Of a stretch of DNA of 64,000 nucleotides, positions 41,199-50,476 are shown piece by piece. Each line of letters begins with the position of its first letter. The first letter of the stretch is position 1. Under the pieces are notes generated by a model, which saw only the letters and a list, made by a program, of their open reading frames with translations, had not been told where the DNA came from and did not search any database. Location: the NCBI GenBank assembly GCA_003347645.1, contig QDFX01000011.1:1-64000 (forward strand), given 5' to 3'. This stretch comes from Rhizobiaceae bacterium CPCC 101076. GTDB lineage: Bacteria > Pseudomonadota > Alphaproteobacteria > Rhizobiales > Methylopilaceae. The position numbers and the translations under genes are program-made.

Positions 41199-44087
41199 AT
41201 GACGTCCGGTCTTCGCATAAATTCCCTCCGCGCCCTTCGCACGGGTTTCATGCTCGGTGCTCTTGCCGTCGGGTCGATCACCGCGGCAGTGGCCCAGCAA
41301 CCGACGGCGGACGACCTTTCAGCGCTCGACCGCGCGATGGAATTGCGCGCAGGCGAAGCCCTGGCTCCGGGCAATCCGCTTCGTCTTCCCGATCTCGTCA
41401 GGGCTCGGGCGATCCTTGCCGATGCGATCAGGGTTCCGGGGTCCGATCATGCACGGATCGCTACTCGCCTCGCGGAAATGATGATCGCGGGCGAGGGCGG
41501 CACACAGGATACCGTGGAGGCCAAACGCCTTCTCGACCTCGCCGTTTCGGCCGGCGACGGCCGGGCGGCCCTGATCCGGGCGCGGTTGGCGAAAAGCTCC
41601 GGTAGCGCCACGGCTGCCGATATCGAGCGCGATCTGCGGCTGGCCATGCGCTCCGGCCAGTCCGATGCCTATTTCGACCTGGCAACGTTGAAGGGTCCTC
41701 TCTCCAGGGAGGGCAGGGAAATCGCGGCGGCCGGCATGAAGCTGCTCGAGCGCGATATCGCGATGGGCAAGAGCAGTGCGATGTCCGAGCTCGGCGATGT
41801 GCTTGTCGATGCCTCGTACGGCTTTGCCGACGTCAAACAGGCCCGTGATCTCTTCGAGGCCGCCTATCAGAAGGGGGACACATCGGCTGCTCTTCGTCTC
41901 GCTAGGCTTTATTCTCGCCCCAAGGGCTCGCTTTTCGACCCGAAAGCCGCCGCCGAATGGCTACAGCGCGCCGCCGAAGCTGGATCCATGCCAGCGGCAA
42001 GACAATTGGCGATCGCCGGGATGTTCGGTGGGCCAGTCAGCGTTCGGCGGGATATTGGGCGCAACTGGCTCGACCGCGCGCTCGCGCTCGGCGACCCGGT
42101 AGCCCACCTTTATGATGTGACGGTCCGTGGCATCGAAGACCCCGCCGCGAACGTCCGGGGGGAACTCGACGGAGTGCTCGCAGATCCCCAGATCGCCGGA
42201 AATGATCTGCTCAAATTAGGGGACGTAGTCGCTCGATCCGGCGCGCCGAACGCGGGCCGTTTCTCCATCGTCATCTATCGTGCGGCATCGGCGAGAGGCG
42301 GTCTGGAAGCGGAATATCGTTTTGCCCGCGCCGTTCTCGGAAGCAACGAAGCGGCAACGGAGGCCGAGCGGGCGGAAGCCGCCGAAGCGCTTGAGCGCGC
42401 CGCGTCCAAGGGGCACGTCTCGGCCTCGCTTCTCCTGTCGCGCCGTTATCAGATCGGCGATGGGGTCGAGCCGTCGTGGAGCAAGGCCGTCGATGTCCTG
42501 CAAAACGCCGTGGACGCCCGTGGCGGCGATATGTCGGATGACCTGGCGCTCGGTCTGGCCAGGACCTTGATGTATGGCGATGCCGATGCTCGCGGAAAGG
42601 GATTGACGCTTTACGAGGAGGCTGCGTCTCGCGGCAATTCGGATGCGATGCTTGCGCTTGGCCGCTTCTACGGTTCCGGCAGCGAGCCGGGCCGTGACCC
42701 GCTCCGCGGCCGGTACTGGCTCGAACAGGCGATGGATGCCGGCAATACGGATGCGGCTTTGGATCTCGTCGAGATACTGTCGCAGTCATACGATCCGAAC
42801 GATCTGCGGGATGCCGCCGACCTGGCCGGGAAACTCGGCCGGGCAGGCGATCCGCAGGGCTTCGGCGAACTTCTGCACGCCTCCGATCTTCTTGACGACA
42901 CGAAACTTGCCAAAACTGTTGCCACCGCTGCGCAGGCCAAGGACCGCGTGGCGACGCTCGCGCTCATCGAAAGCCAATTGGTCAAGGACCGCGGGAAGCC
43001 TCTGAGCGACGCGACGCAAAAGTGGCTATCCGTTCTCGAAAAGGCTTCGGATCTCACGCCGGCGGACAGGATTTCCTTCGCGCGGATCATGGTCGAGGCC
43101 AACCGACCCGATCTGATGGCCCGGATCGAAGCCGCGTTGGCCGGACTCTGGCGTGACAGCGCCGAAGCCCAGGCCTGGCTTGGCACGGCCTATATCTCGG
43201 GGCTCGGCGGTGACGACAAGAAAGCCCTCGGACGACAATTGCTCGATGATGCGGGGCGACGTGGATGGGACGGAGCGCGCGTTCAGCTCGCCATGTCGCT
43301 GCTCGATGCCGGTGGGCAGGATGCAGGCAAGCAGGCGGCGGATCTGCTTCGGCCGCTTGTCCGGTCCGACTCTCCGCTCCGCATCAAGGCGACCTTCCTC
43401 CTCGGTCGCGTCTATGAAGAAGGTCTAGGGTCCGGGCAGGATCTCGGCCGCGCGCGCCAGTTCTACACGGCGGCGGCGGTCGACGGATTCGTTCCGGCGA
43501 TGACAAAGCTCGGACTGCTCCATGCCAATGGTGGGCCGGGCATCGCGATCGACAATGACCTCGCTCTGCAATGGATGAGGCGGGCCGCTGCCGGTTCCGA
43601 TGCTATCGCGATCAACCAGTATGCGCGGTTCCTGGCATCGAACGCCGCGGCCGGCGTGCGTAACGAAGATGCCTTTTCCCAATATCTGCGCGCCGCGCGC
43701 ATGGGTTCGCCCGATGCGATGCTGCTGTTGGGACGCGCCTATCTCGCGGGAGCCGGTACTGCCCGCGACGAGGGACAGGGCGTCCGCTGGATGAAGGAAT
43801 CCGCGAAGGCGCAGAATTCAGAAGCCATGCTCGAACTCTACGAGCATGCCCGCCTCTCCGGTGCATCCGCGGAAGCGGAAACCTGGCTCAAGAAGGCCGC
43901 CGAGCTCGGCAACCTCGATGCGATGTATCGCCTGGGCCTGTCGCCGTTCGTCAAATCCAAGATCTCGCTTCCGAAGGATGACGCGCTTGCCTGGCTCCAG
44001 CGGGCAGGACAGGCCGGCCATCGGCCCTCGGAACGCGCGCTTGGCGTGATCGTCAATAACAAGCCCGAAGAGGAGGCTGACGAATGA
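41199..44087 (+). CDS. Periplasmic Sel1-repeat protein 1 (AlgK-like role)
   Basis: A 962-residue protein with a signal peptide (LGALAVGSITAAVAQQ) and continuous Sel1/TPR-type repeats, for example AMTKLGLLHANGGPGIAIDNDLALQWMRRAA and AMLLLGRAYLAGAGTARDEGQGVRWMKESA. No lipobox is seen. Pseudomonas AlgK, a ~450-residue Sel1/TPR lipoprotein, couples the periplasmic alginate complex to the porin; this protein may do so, but is twice as long. It starts three bases after algG and overlaps the next gene by 4 bases. Confidence 0.85.
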   Translation: MTSGLRINSLRALRTGFMLGALAVGSITAAVAQQPTADDLSALDRAMELRAGEALAPGNPLRLPDLVRARAILADAIRVPGSDHARIATRLAEMMIAGEGGTQDTVEAKRLLDLAVSAGDGRAALIRARLAKSSGSATAADIERDLRLAMRSGQSDAYFDLATLKGPLSREGREIAAAGMKLLERDIAMGKSSAMSELGDVLVDASYGFADVKQARDLFEAAYQKGDTSAALRLARLYSRPKGSLFDPKAAAEWLQRAAEAGSMPAARQLAIAGMFGGPVSVRRDIGRNWLDRALALGDPVAHLYDVTVRGIEDPAANVRGELDGVLADPQIAGNDLLKLGDVVARSGAPNAGRFSIVIYRAASARGGLEAEYRFARAVLGSNEAATEAERAEAAEALERAASKGHVSASLLLSRRYQIGDGVEPSWSKAVDVLQNAVDARGGDMSDDLALGLARTLMYGDADARGKGLTLYEEAASRGNSDAMLALGRFYGSGSEPGRDPLRGRYWLEQAMDAGNTDAALDLVEILSQSYDPNDLRDAADLAGKLGRAGDPQGFGELLHASDLLDDTKLAKTVATAAQAKDRVATLALIESQLVKDRGKPLSDATQKWLSVLEKASDLTPADRISFARIMVEANRPDLMARIEAALAGLWRDSAEAQAWLGTAYISGLGGDDKKALGRQLLDDAGRRGWDGARVQLAMSLLDAGGQDAGKQAADLLRPLVRSDSPLRIKATFLLGRVYEEGLGSGQDLGRARQFYTAAAVDGFVPAMTKLGLLHANGGPGIAIDNDLALQWMRRAAAGSDAIAINQYARFLASNAAAGVRNEDAFSQYLRAARMGSPDAMLLLGRAYLAGAGTARDEGQGVRWMKESAKAQNSEAMLELYEHARLSGASAEAETWLKKAAELGNLDAMYRLGLSPFVKSKISLPKDDALAWLQRAGQAGHRPSERALGVIVNNKPEEEADE

Positions 44088-46840
44088 GTGCTATCGGCCG
44101 TCTCGTCCTCGCGTTCGCCACCGTCGGTGTGTTTGCGACTCCGGCTATTGCCGCCACGACCGGCGAGACGTTCTCGGCGATCCTTCGTCCCGAATCCGAC
44201 TTCAGCAAGGTCTGCAGGATATCCCGGCCGCCCATGCAGGACCGGAGGGATTGGTCTCAATGGCAGGGCGAGCCGGTCGATTCCGGTGTGATGCTCAGCG
44301 CCGCCCGCCGCCTGATTTCCGGTGGCCTGGACGGGCGAACCGACGCGCCGACGGCGCGGCGGCTGCTCGACCATCTGGTCGACGGGCGTTCCTCGGTCGC
44401 TGCCGAAGCCGAAATCGTTCTGGCCAAGCTGCTGCTCGATCCGGAAGCGGGCCTTTTGGACCAGGAGCGCGCGGTTGCGCTTCTGCGAAGCTCGGCGCGC
44501 TCCGGCGAAACCAACGCGCTCCTGGAACTGGCACGGCTCTATGAGCGTGGCGAAGCCGTCGAGAAATCCACCGAGACTGCGGCCGCCCTCTATCGCCGCG
44601 CCTTCCTCGGTGGCAGTGCGACCGCCGCGTTCCAGTTGGTGCGTCTCTATGGCGAGGGCGAGGTGAAGCCGCCGGCGCCCGGCATTTCCGAACGCCTTGC
44701 GACGGCCGGCTTCGCGATGTTCGCCAACGAGTTGGCGCTCGGCGATTGCGCGACCCTGCGGCGAATTTCACAAGCGCTGAGCGACCAAAACTCGCCGCTT
44801 TACAACCCCGCGCTCGCGCGCCGGTGGCTTGAGGCGGGTGTGAGAGTGCGCGATCCCGACGCCATCGTTTCCCTTGGCGAGATGTTCCTTGCCGAAAACC
44901 GCGGCGCGGGCGACCTGGCTCGTATCCTCGAAGCACTCGATGCGGTTCCCGCTTCGATCAGGGTCGCGAAGCTCAAGGTCGAGATTCTGCTTCGGCGCGG
45001 TGGCCCGAATGATTACGAGACCGCGCTCAGCGTCCTTGGCCCGAGGATGGGGGCCGGCGATCCTCAGGCCATCAGTCTGGGCGCAAGCATTCTGTCGGGT
45101 GCGTTCGGAGGCACGCCTCATCTCGATCGCAAGCGCCTTTTGCTTCAGCAAGCCGCGGATCTTCCCGATCCCAATCCCGATCTCGTCGCCGATCTGGCCG
45201 TCATGGTGAGGATCGGTCTCGGCGGACCGGCAGACCCCGCGGAAGCCGATCGGCTGGTCGCGAAAGCGGCCGAACTCGGGCATCCGGGTTCGCTCCAGAT
45301 CTTTGCCGGCAGAGGACAGGAAGACGCGCTTGACGAACTCCGCCGCCAGGCGAGCCTGCAGGTCGTCGAAGCGCAGCGCAGCCTCGCATCGCTGCATCTT
45401 TGCGGCCTCGGCGTGCCGATGGATCGCATCAAGGCGCGCGAATTGCTCGACGCAGCGGCGCCTCGCGATCCGATCAGCGCTCGCATGCTGGGTAACGAGC
45501 CGCGTCTGGTTCCGACTGAGCCCGAACGAATTCGATATCTGACGCTTGCCGCGAACATAGGCGATCGCCTGGCGATGGTCGACATCGCGACGCTTCTTCG
45601 CGGCCATCGCAGCGTGCCGGATACGGAAGCCGCGATGCGTTGGGAGGAGGCCGCATTGCGGCCAGGCGCGGGGCAGCCGAAGGCGGCTGCATATCTCGCG
45701 GCGCTGCAATTGAGCCAATCGGATGCCGGGCCGGATCGCGATAAGGCGCTGGCGAATCTGAAAGCACTTGCGGATCTCGGCGAACCGGTTGCCGCGACGA
45801 AGCTGGGCCGCGTCCTGCTCAAGAGCGGCGCGGTGCAAGAGGCCGTCAATTTGCTGCGGTACGCGGCGGAGCAGGGCCAGCCGGAGGCGATGCTCGCGCT
45901 CGGCACGATGGAAGAGCTCCCAGCCGGCATCGACCGGATGGACGTGCTGATGCGGGCCGCGGATGCCGGCGAGGGCAAGGCTCGGGTCCAACTCGTCGCG
46001 CTCGCCAACAGCCGGGAGGATGCGCAGGCGTTGCTGGCAGCGTTGAACGATGGTGCTGTGTGCAAGGCTGCCGACTCGGTCGGGGTCGCACGCGTCCTTG
46101 CCGACAACAAAACCAAAGCGTTCGACGTCGAGGCGGCGCGCGAGCTTTTCGCCCGCGCCGAAGCCATAGGCGCCGGTGATCCCGAGGCTGAATTCGCGCT
46201 CGGGCTCGCTGCCCGGGACGGGATTTACGGACAGGCCGCGGATGCGAAGACGCGCCTCGCGGCCGCTCACGAGGCGGGTCACCCTTCAGCAGCGCTGGAA
46301 CTCGGCCGGATGCTGACAGGAACGGGCGGCGAACCGGTCCTGGAAGACGCCGTCGCCTGGTATGGCCAGGCCTATGATCGCGGTCGCAGGAGCGCGCCTG
46401 TCGAGTTGATCCGAACGCTGACGAATGGCGAGGCAGCTGGATCGAAGCCTTTCACAGCCGCGATCGGTCTCTTGCAGCGCGCCGTAGATGACGGCCGTGC
46501 CGACGCCATGCGTCAGCTGGCCTTGATCTATGAGCGCGGGCAGGGCGTGGCGATGGACACCGATCGCAGCCGCGATCTCCTGCGCCGTGCGGCCGATGCC
46601 GGCAATACGGCCGCCATGCGCGATCTTGCCAGCGTCTACAGCGCGGGATTGGGCGTGCCGATGTCCCTCAGCGAGAGCACGAAATGGCTCAAGCGCGCGG
46701 CGGAGAACGGCGACGTGAAGGCGATGCGGGAGCTTTCTTCGGCGCTTCGTGTCGGTCTCGGTGCCGACAAGGACATTGCCGCAGCCGACCGGTGGCTCGC
46801 CGCCGCCAAATCCGTTTCCGCGAGGAGTACACAGCCATGA
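44084..46840 (+). CDS. Periplasmic Sel1-repeat protein 2
   Basis: A 918-residue protein beginning with a signal peptide (LVLAFATVGVFATPAIAA). Sel1-type repeats extend to the C-terminus, clearest in AMRQLALIYERGQGVAMDTDRSRDLLRRAADAGNTAAMRDLASVYSAGLGVPM. No lipid-attachment Cys is at the cleavage site. The start overlaps the previous stop (ATGA) and its own stop overlaps the next start, so translation is coupled. It is probably part of the same periplasmic scaffold as its two neighbours. No enzymatic motif is seen. Confidence 0.85.
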   Translation: MSAIGRLVLAFATVGVFATPAIAATTGETFSAILRPESDFSKVCRISRPPMQDRRDWSQWQGEPVDSGVMLSAARRLISGGLDGRTDAPTARRLLDHLVDGRSSVAAEAEIVLAKLLLDPEAGLLDQERAVALLRSSARSGETNALLELARLYERGEAVEKSTETAAALYRRAFLGGSATAAFQLVRLYGEGEVKPPAPGISERLATAGFAMFANELALGDCATLRRISQALSDQNSPLYNPALARRWLEAGVRVRDPDAIVSLGEMFLAENRGAGDLARILEALDAVPASIRVAKLKVEILLRRGGPNDYETALSVLGPRMGAGDPQAISLGASILSGAFGGTPHLDRKRLLLQQAADLPDPNPDLVADLAVMVRIGLGGPADPAEADRLVAKAAELGHPGSLQIFAGRGQEDALDELRRQASLQVVEAQRSLASLHLCGLGVPMDRIKARELLDAAAPRDPISARMLGNEPRLVPTEPERIRYLTLAANIGDRLAMVDIATLLRGHRSVPDTEAAMRWEEAALRPGAGQPKAAAYLAALQLSQSDAGPDRDKALANLKALADLGEPVAATKLGRVLLKSGAVQEAVNLLRYAAEQGQPEAMLALGTMEELPAGIDRMDVLMRAADAGEGKARVQLVALANSREDAQALLAALNDGAVCKAADSVGVARVLADNKTKAFDVEAARELFARAEAIGAGDPEAEFALGLAARDGIYGQAADAKTRLAAAHEAGHPSAALELGRMLTGTGGEPVLEDAVAWYGQAYDRGRRSAPVELIRTLTNGEAAGSKPFTAAIGLLQRAVDDGRADAMRQLALIYERGQGVAMDTDRSRDLLRRAADAGNTAAMRDLASVYSAGLGVPMSLSESTKWLKRAAENGDVKAMRELSSALRVGLGADKDIAAADRWLAAAKSVSARSTQP

Positions 46841-48300
46841 CGCCATTGCGCATCGCTGCACTCGGCTTCACCGCCGCTTCATTCCTGTTCGTGGGCGAAA
46901 CGGCATCGGCATTCGTGCGGACGGGGGCACCGCCATCGCCGGGCATGCTGGTCAAGATCCAGGCGCCCAGCCTGGCTCCCACCTTGGCCGTGCCGACACG
47001 GAAGAAGGTCAGAACAGCCAGAGGTACCAAGACTGTGAAGTCCGCCAAGCGGGCGAAGAAGAAGGTTATCCCGTCGGTCACGAGCCCGGTTCAGGTTGTG
47101 GCCTGCATTCCAGCTCGTTTGCGTCCGGGCACCGGGCGCAAGGCCACTCTCGCCTCCGTCGGTACCAAAGACCGCGCGGCCATCGGTACCTATGTCAAAG
47201 GCCTGGAGCGCATTTATTGCGAAGGCCGCGACGACGAGGTCGCCTGGGGGCTGATCGAGAGTTCCGCGCTCGCCAAATACCGCCCGGCGGTCCGTCTCCT
47301 GGCTTCCGAAGTCGCCGCCCGGCCGGAATTGGCCTTGGCGAAGCCCAAGGCGTATATCGCGATGTTCGAGAACGAGGCCCGGAAGAAGTCGGCCGGCCCG
47401 ATGGTTGCCCTTGGTGTGCTGTATGAACGGGGAGTAGGTGTTCCCGCCGATCAGGGCAAGGCGCTCGGCTGGTTCGAACAAGCGGCCGCGAACAAGAACA
47501 AGCGGGGACTGCAGCGCCTGGCGATCGCTTACGCGACCGGACTCGGGAAATCCGCTGACATCGAGCGGGCCAAGAAGCAACTGGCAGCGATGAAGGATCC
47601 CGGCGCGGCCGCGCAGGCGACCGCCGAGATCGTTGTGCGGCTCGCGGACCGCCCGAATCCCGACACCGCGACGATTGCCCAATGGAGCGCATTCGGCTCG
47701 AAAACCTATCCTTCGTTCGCGATGGAGGCCGACCGAGCCTTCGGCGCTCAGATGGGACGATTGGAGGGAACGAACCGCGAAGCAGCGTTCCTGGCTACCG
47801 CCACCCGCGCCGAACTGCCCGCCGCATTGCTGCGGAGCGCACGTGAACTCCTCGTGTCGGCAGAGCCGTCGGCAACGACGCGGGCCATTGGATATCTCAA
47901 GTCGGCCGCGCTGCAGGGCGACAAGGGCGCGCCGCGCGTACTGGCGCAACTGGCCGGCGATCCGACGGCTCCCGACCTCAATGCCAGTGCTCTGGCGGCG
48001 CTGAAAGCGGCCTCGGATGCCAAGAACGTACCGGCCATGCTGGCCTATGCCTCCGTGCTCGGCCTGCCGGCGCAGGGCAGCGGCTCGTCCGACGCCGCCG
48101 TCGGCGTTCTCAAGAACGCCGCCGCAGCCAACGACGCAGACGCCCAACAGCGTCTCGCCATGATCTATCTGCTGAATCGCGAGGCGCCGGGGGACGTCCG
48201 CGCGGCAGCCGATCTTCTCAAGCGTGCAACCAAGAACGGAAGCGCCGTCTCGGCCCTCATCCGGACAGATGCCGGTTCCGCTCCCCAGCCAACGAGGTGA
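46837..48300 (+). CDS. Periplasmic Sel1-repeat protein 3
   Basis: A 487-residue protein starting at the ATG at 46837 (ATGA overlap); the frame extends upstream only as a shadow. It has a signal peptide ending ASAFV, then a basic, Lys-rich linker (RKKVRTARGTKTVKSAKRAKKKV) not seen in the other two, then Sel1 repeats such as AMVALGVLYERGVGVPADQGKALGWFEQAA. In size it is the closest of the three to AlgK. The basic linker could contact the polyanionic chain (inference). Confidence 0.85.
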   Translation: MTPLRIAALGFTAASFLFVGETASAFVRTGAPPSPGMLVKIQAPSLAPTLAVPTRKKVRTARGTKTVKSAKRAKKKVIPSVTSPVQVVACIPARLRPGTGRKATLASVGTKDRAAIGTYVKGLERIYCEGRDDEVAWGLIESSALAKYRPAVRLLASEVAARPELALAKPKAYIAMFENEARKKSAGPMVALGVLYERGVGVPADQGKALGWFEQAAANKNKRGLQRLAIAYATGLGKSADIERAKKQLAAMKDPGAAAQATAEIVVRLADRPNPDTATIAQWSAFGSKTYPSFAMEADRAFGAQMGRLEGTNREAAFLATATRAELPAALLRSARELLVSAEPSATTRAIGYLKSAALQGDKGAPRVLAQLAGDPTAPDLNASALAALKAASDAKNVPAMLAYASVLGLPAQGSGSSDAAVGVLKNAAAANDADAQQRLAMIYLLNREAPGDVRAAADLLKRATKNGSAVSALIRTDAGSAPQPTR

Positions 48301-48304
48301 TGCC

Positions 48305-48694
48305 ATGTCGATTCTTCACCTAGCCGTCCCCTTCGCCTTGATGACGCTATCGGCCACGCCTGCCGCCGCGCAATCGACGTCGCTGGACCAAACCGCCTTC
48401 CAATGGATTCCGAGCCGGATGGGCCCGTGCATGCTCATCGCCGGACGCGGGAGGAGCGAGCCGCTGATCAACGAGACGAGCGCCGGCGTCCGCTACACGT
48501 TCGGCGCCGACAACGGTCAGCCCTGTCCGCCTACCTACATGGACGGCAGGGGACCGGTCGAAATCCGGCGCATCGCCGAGATGAGATTCGGCCCGTCCTC
48601 GCTGCGCGTCAGGATCGTCAGCGGACGCTGGTACGTCCTGCTGCGAGATCGGCCGAATGTGTATCAGATCCGCGCAGTCGCGGGTGCCAATTGA
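48305..48694 (+). CDS. Small secreted protein
   Basis: A 129-residue protein with ribosome site GAGGTG and a signal peptide ending TPAAAQ. The mature protein is beta-rich (WIPSRMGPCMLIAGRG, YTFGADNGQPCPPTYMDGRG) with two cysteines that could form a disulfide. It begins four bases after the third Sel1 gene and ends 14 bases before the beta-helix gene, so it belongs to the alginate operon. I do not recognise the family. It may be an accessory of the periplasmic export complex. Confidence 0.8.
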   Translation: MSILHLAVPFALMTLSATPAAAQSTSLDQTAFQWIPSRMGPCMLIAGRGRSEPLINETSAGVRYTFGADNGQPCPPTYMDGRGPVEIRRIAEMRFGPSSLRVRIVSGRWYVLLRDRPNVYQIRAVAGAN

Positions 48695-48708
48695 AGGAGC
48701 CCGCAAAG

Positions 48709-49746
48709 ATGATCTGGCAGACGGTTCGGCTGTCTCTCCATGCCGCAGCGATCATGGTCGCGATGCTGGGATATGCCCACGCGGCGCAACTCATCGTCGA
48801 CGCTAAGGGAAGACAGGACGCTTCGGCTGGGCTCTTCAACAAGGTGCAGGACGCACTGCAGGCGGCCCAGCCGGGAGATGTGATAGAGGTGCGGCCCGGC
48901 ACCTATCGGGAAGAAATCAGGACGGTAAGGTCCGGTCTGCCCGGAAAGCCGATCACCATCCAGGGTCAGCCCGGTGCGCAGCTCGTCGCCAAGAATACCT
49001 ATGACGGGCGCCTGTTCAGTATTTATCACAATTACATCAACGTCAGCGGACTGAAGATGAGCCAGGCGGCGATACTTATGTACGTCTTCGGAGGATCTTA
49101 TAACGAGATCAAGGGAAACGAGTTCGTGGACGCAGGCGGCGAGTGCGTTCGGGTCAAATACTTTGCTCGCAACAATCTCGTCGAGAACAACACGATCAGC
49201 AATTGCGGCAATCGCGGCTTCAACCCGGCCAACAAGAAGAAAAACGGGGAGGGCATCTATATCGGCACGGCGCCCGAACAGCTGCAGCGAAATCCCGAGG
49301 TGAAGGTTCCGGCAAACAGCCCGATCGGAAAGCCGACCAGCGAGCCTGACCGCAGCACGGCAAACATCGTCCGGGGCAACACGATCCACACGCCGGCCGA
49401 ATGCGTGGACATCAAGGAATCCTCCTACGGCAATCTGGTCATTGGAAATAATTGCAGCGGCAATCGTGACCCGGACAGTGCCGGATTTTCGGCGCGCGGC
49501 GACAGCAACCGTTTCGAAAACAATCGTCTGTCCGGAGAAATCGCCGGCGCCGGCATCCGTCTCGGCGGCGACGAGGAAAATCAGGGCGTCAACAACGTGG
49601 TGGTCGGCAACGTGTTCATGAACACGGTCGGCTTCGCCGTGAAGGACGTGCGCGAACCGCAGGGCGCCGTTTGCGGCAACAAGATCGGCAATAACGAGGC
49701 GGGGATTTCGAGGTCCGGCGTGGATCCAACGAGCGGGTGCAACTGA
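48709..49746 (+). CDS. Periplasmic right-handed beta-helix protein (possible polysaccharide lyase or epimerase)
   Basis: A 345-residue protein behind GAAGGAG, with signal peptide MIWQTVRLSLHAAAIMVAMLGYAHAA. The mature part opens DALQAAQPGDVIEVRPGTYREEI, the usual start of a parallel beta-helix, then repeated N-turns (NNLVENNTISNCGNRGFN, ANIVRGNTIHTPAECVDIKESSYGNLVIGNN). It lacks a DPH motif, so it is not an AlgG/AlgE-type epimerase. It could be a lyase filling the role of the missing AlgL. A scaffold protein is equally possible. It lies in the operon and overlaps the GGDEF start by one base (TGATG). Confidence 0.78.
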   Translation: MIWQTVRLSLHAAAIMVAMLGYAHAAQLIVDAKGRQDASAGLFNKVQDALQAAQPGDVIEVRPGTYREEIRTVRSGLPGKPITIQGQPGAQLVAKNTYDGRLFSIYHNYINVSGLKMSQAAILMYVFGGSYNEIKGNEFVDAGGECVRVKYFARNNLVENNTISNCGNRGFNPANKKKNGEGIYIGTAPEQLQRNPEVKVPANSPIGKPTSEPDRSTANIVRGNTIHTPAECVDIKESSYGNLVIGNNCSGNRDPDSAGFSARGDSNRFENNRLSGEIAGAGIRLGGDEENQGVNNVVVGNVFMNTVGFAVKDVREPQGAVCGNKIGNNEAGISRSGVDPTSGCN

Positions 49747-50453
49747 TGGCGACCGATACTTCCGGCGCCTGGAGATCGCGCCCAACCCAGCTTTCGCTCA
49801 AAGGTCTTGGCGGCATCGGCAAGCTTTTGCCAGCCGGGAGGCAGGACGCGGCGTCGACCGGCCAGGCGGCACAGGTCGATGTCCTTCTCGACAAGATCCG
49901 CGAGCAGGAACGGCGGATCGCCGAACTCGAGGCAATGGCGGTCATCGACCCGCTGACCGAAGTATTGAACCGGCGCGGGTTCGATCGCTCTCTCGCTTTG
50001 GCCCTGGATCAGCACGTGCGCTACGGCACCGAGGTATCGATCGCCGTCATCGATATCGACGACTTCAAGGCGATCAACGATCGCTTCGGCCATGCAGTCG
50101 GAGACGAGGTGCTCGTGCGCGTGGCGCGGCTTCTGAGGGCCAGCCTGCGCGCATCGGACATCGTGGCCAGGACGGGCGGCGACGAGTTCGTTGTTCTCCT
50201 CTGGCACCTCGACGCTCACCGCGCCTCGCGTCGTCTCGCCAACCTTCTGTCGGCGATCAAGGACATTCCGACGGCGAGCCGGCGGGCGGGCCCGTGTTTC
50301 AGTCTCTCGTTCGGCGTGGCCGGGTTCGAAGACGGCGACAGCCCAGCCGACGTCCTGAGCCGAGCGGACAAACGGATGTATGCGCGGAAAAAGCGGCGTT
50401 CGCTGCGACGGAAGGTAACCGTCTCGGCAATCGTTAAAGAGGGCGGCGTGTAA
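49746..50453 (+). CDS. GGDEF diguanylate cyclase
   Basis: A 235-residue cytoplasmic enzyme making c-di-GMP from two GTP. The start at 49746 overlaps the previous stop. Residues ~45-70 form a short coiled coil (VDVLLDKIREQERRIAELEAM). The catalytic domain begins DPLTEVLNRRGFD and carries IAVIDIDDFKAINDRFGHAVGDEVL and the intact RTGGDEFVVLL. An RxxD inhibitory site (RASD) sits five residues before GGDEF, predicting product feedback. There is no sensor domain or membrane helix, so activity is probably set by expression or a partner. Its product should activate Alg44 of the same operon, analogous to MucR in Pseudomonas. Confidence 0.93.
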   Translation: MATDTSGAWRSRPTQLSLKGLGGIGKLLPAGRQDAASTGQAAQVDVLLDKIREQERRIAELEAMAVIDPLTEVLNRRGFDRSLALALDQHVRYGTEVSIAVIDIDDFKAINDRFGHAVGDEVLVRVARLLRASLRASDIVARTGGDEFVVLLWHLDAHRASRRLANLLSAIKDIPTASRRAGPCFSLSFGVAGFEDGDSPADVLSRADKRMYARKKRRSLRRKVTVSAIVKEGGV

Positions 50454-50476
50454 CTGAAGTTGCGGGAGCGCGAGAC

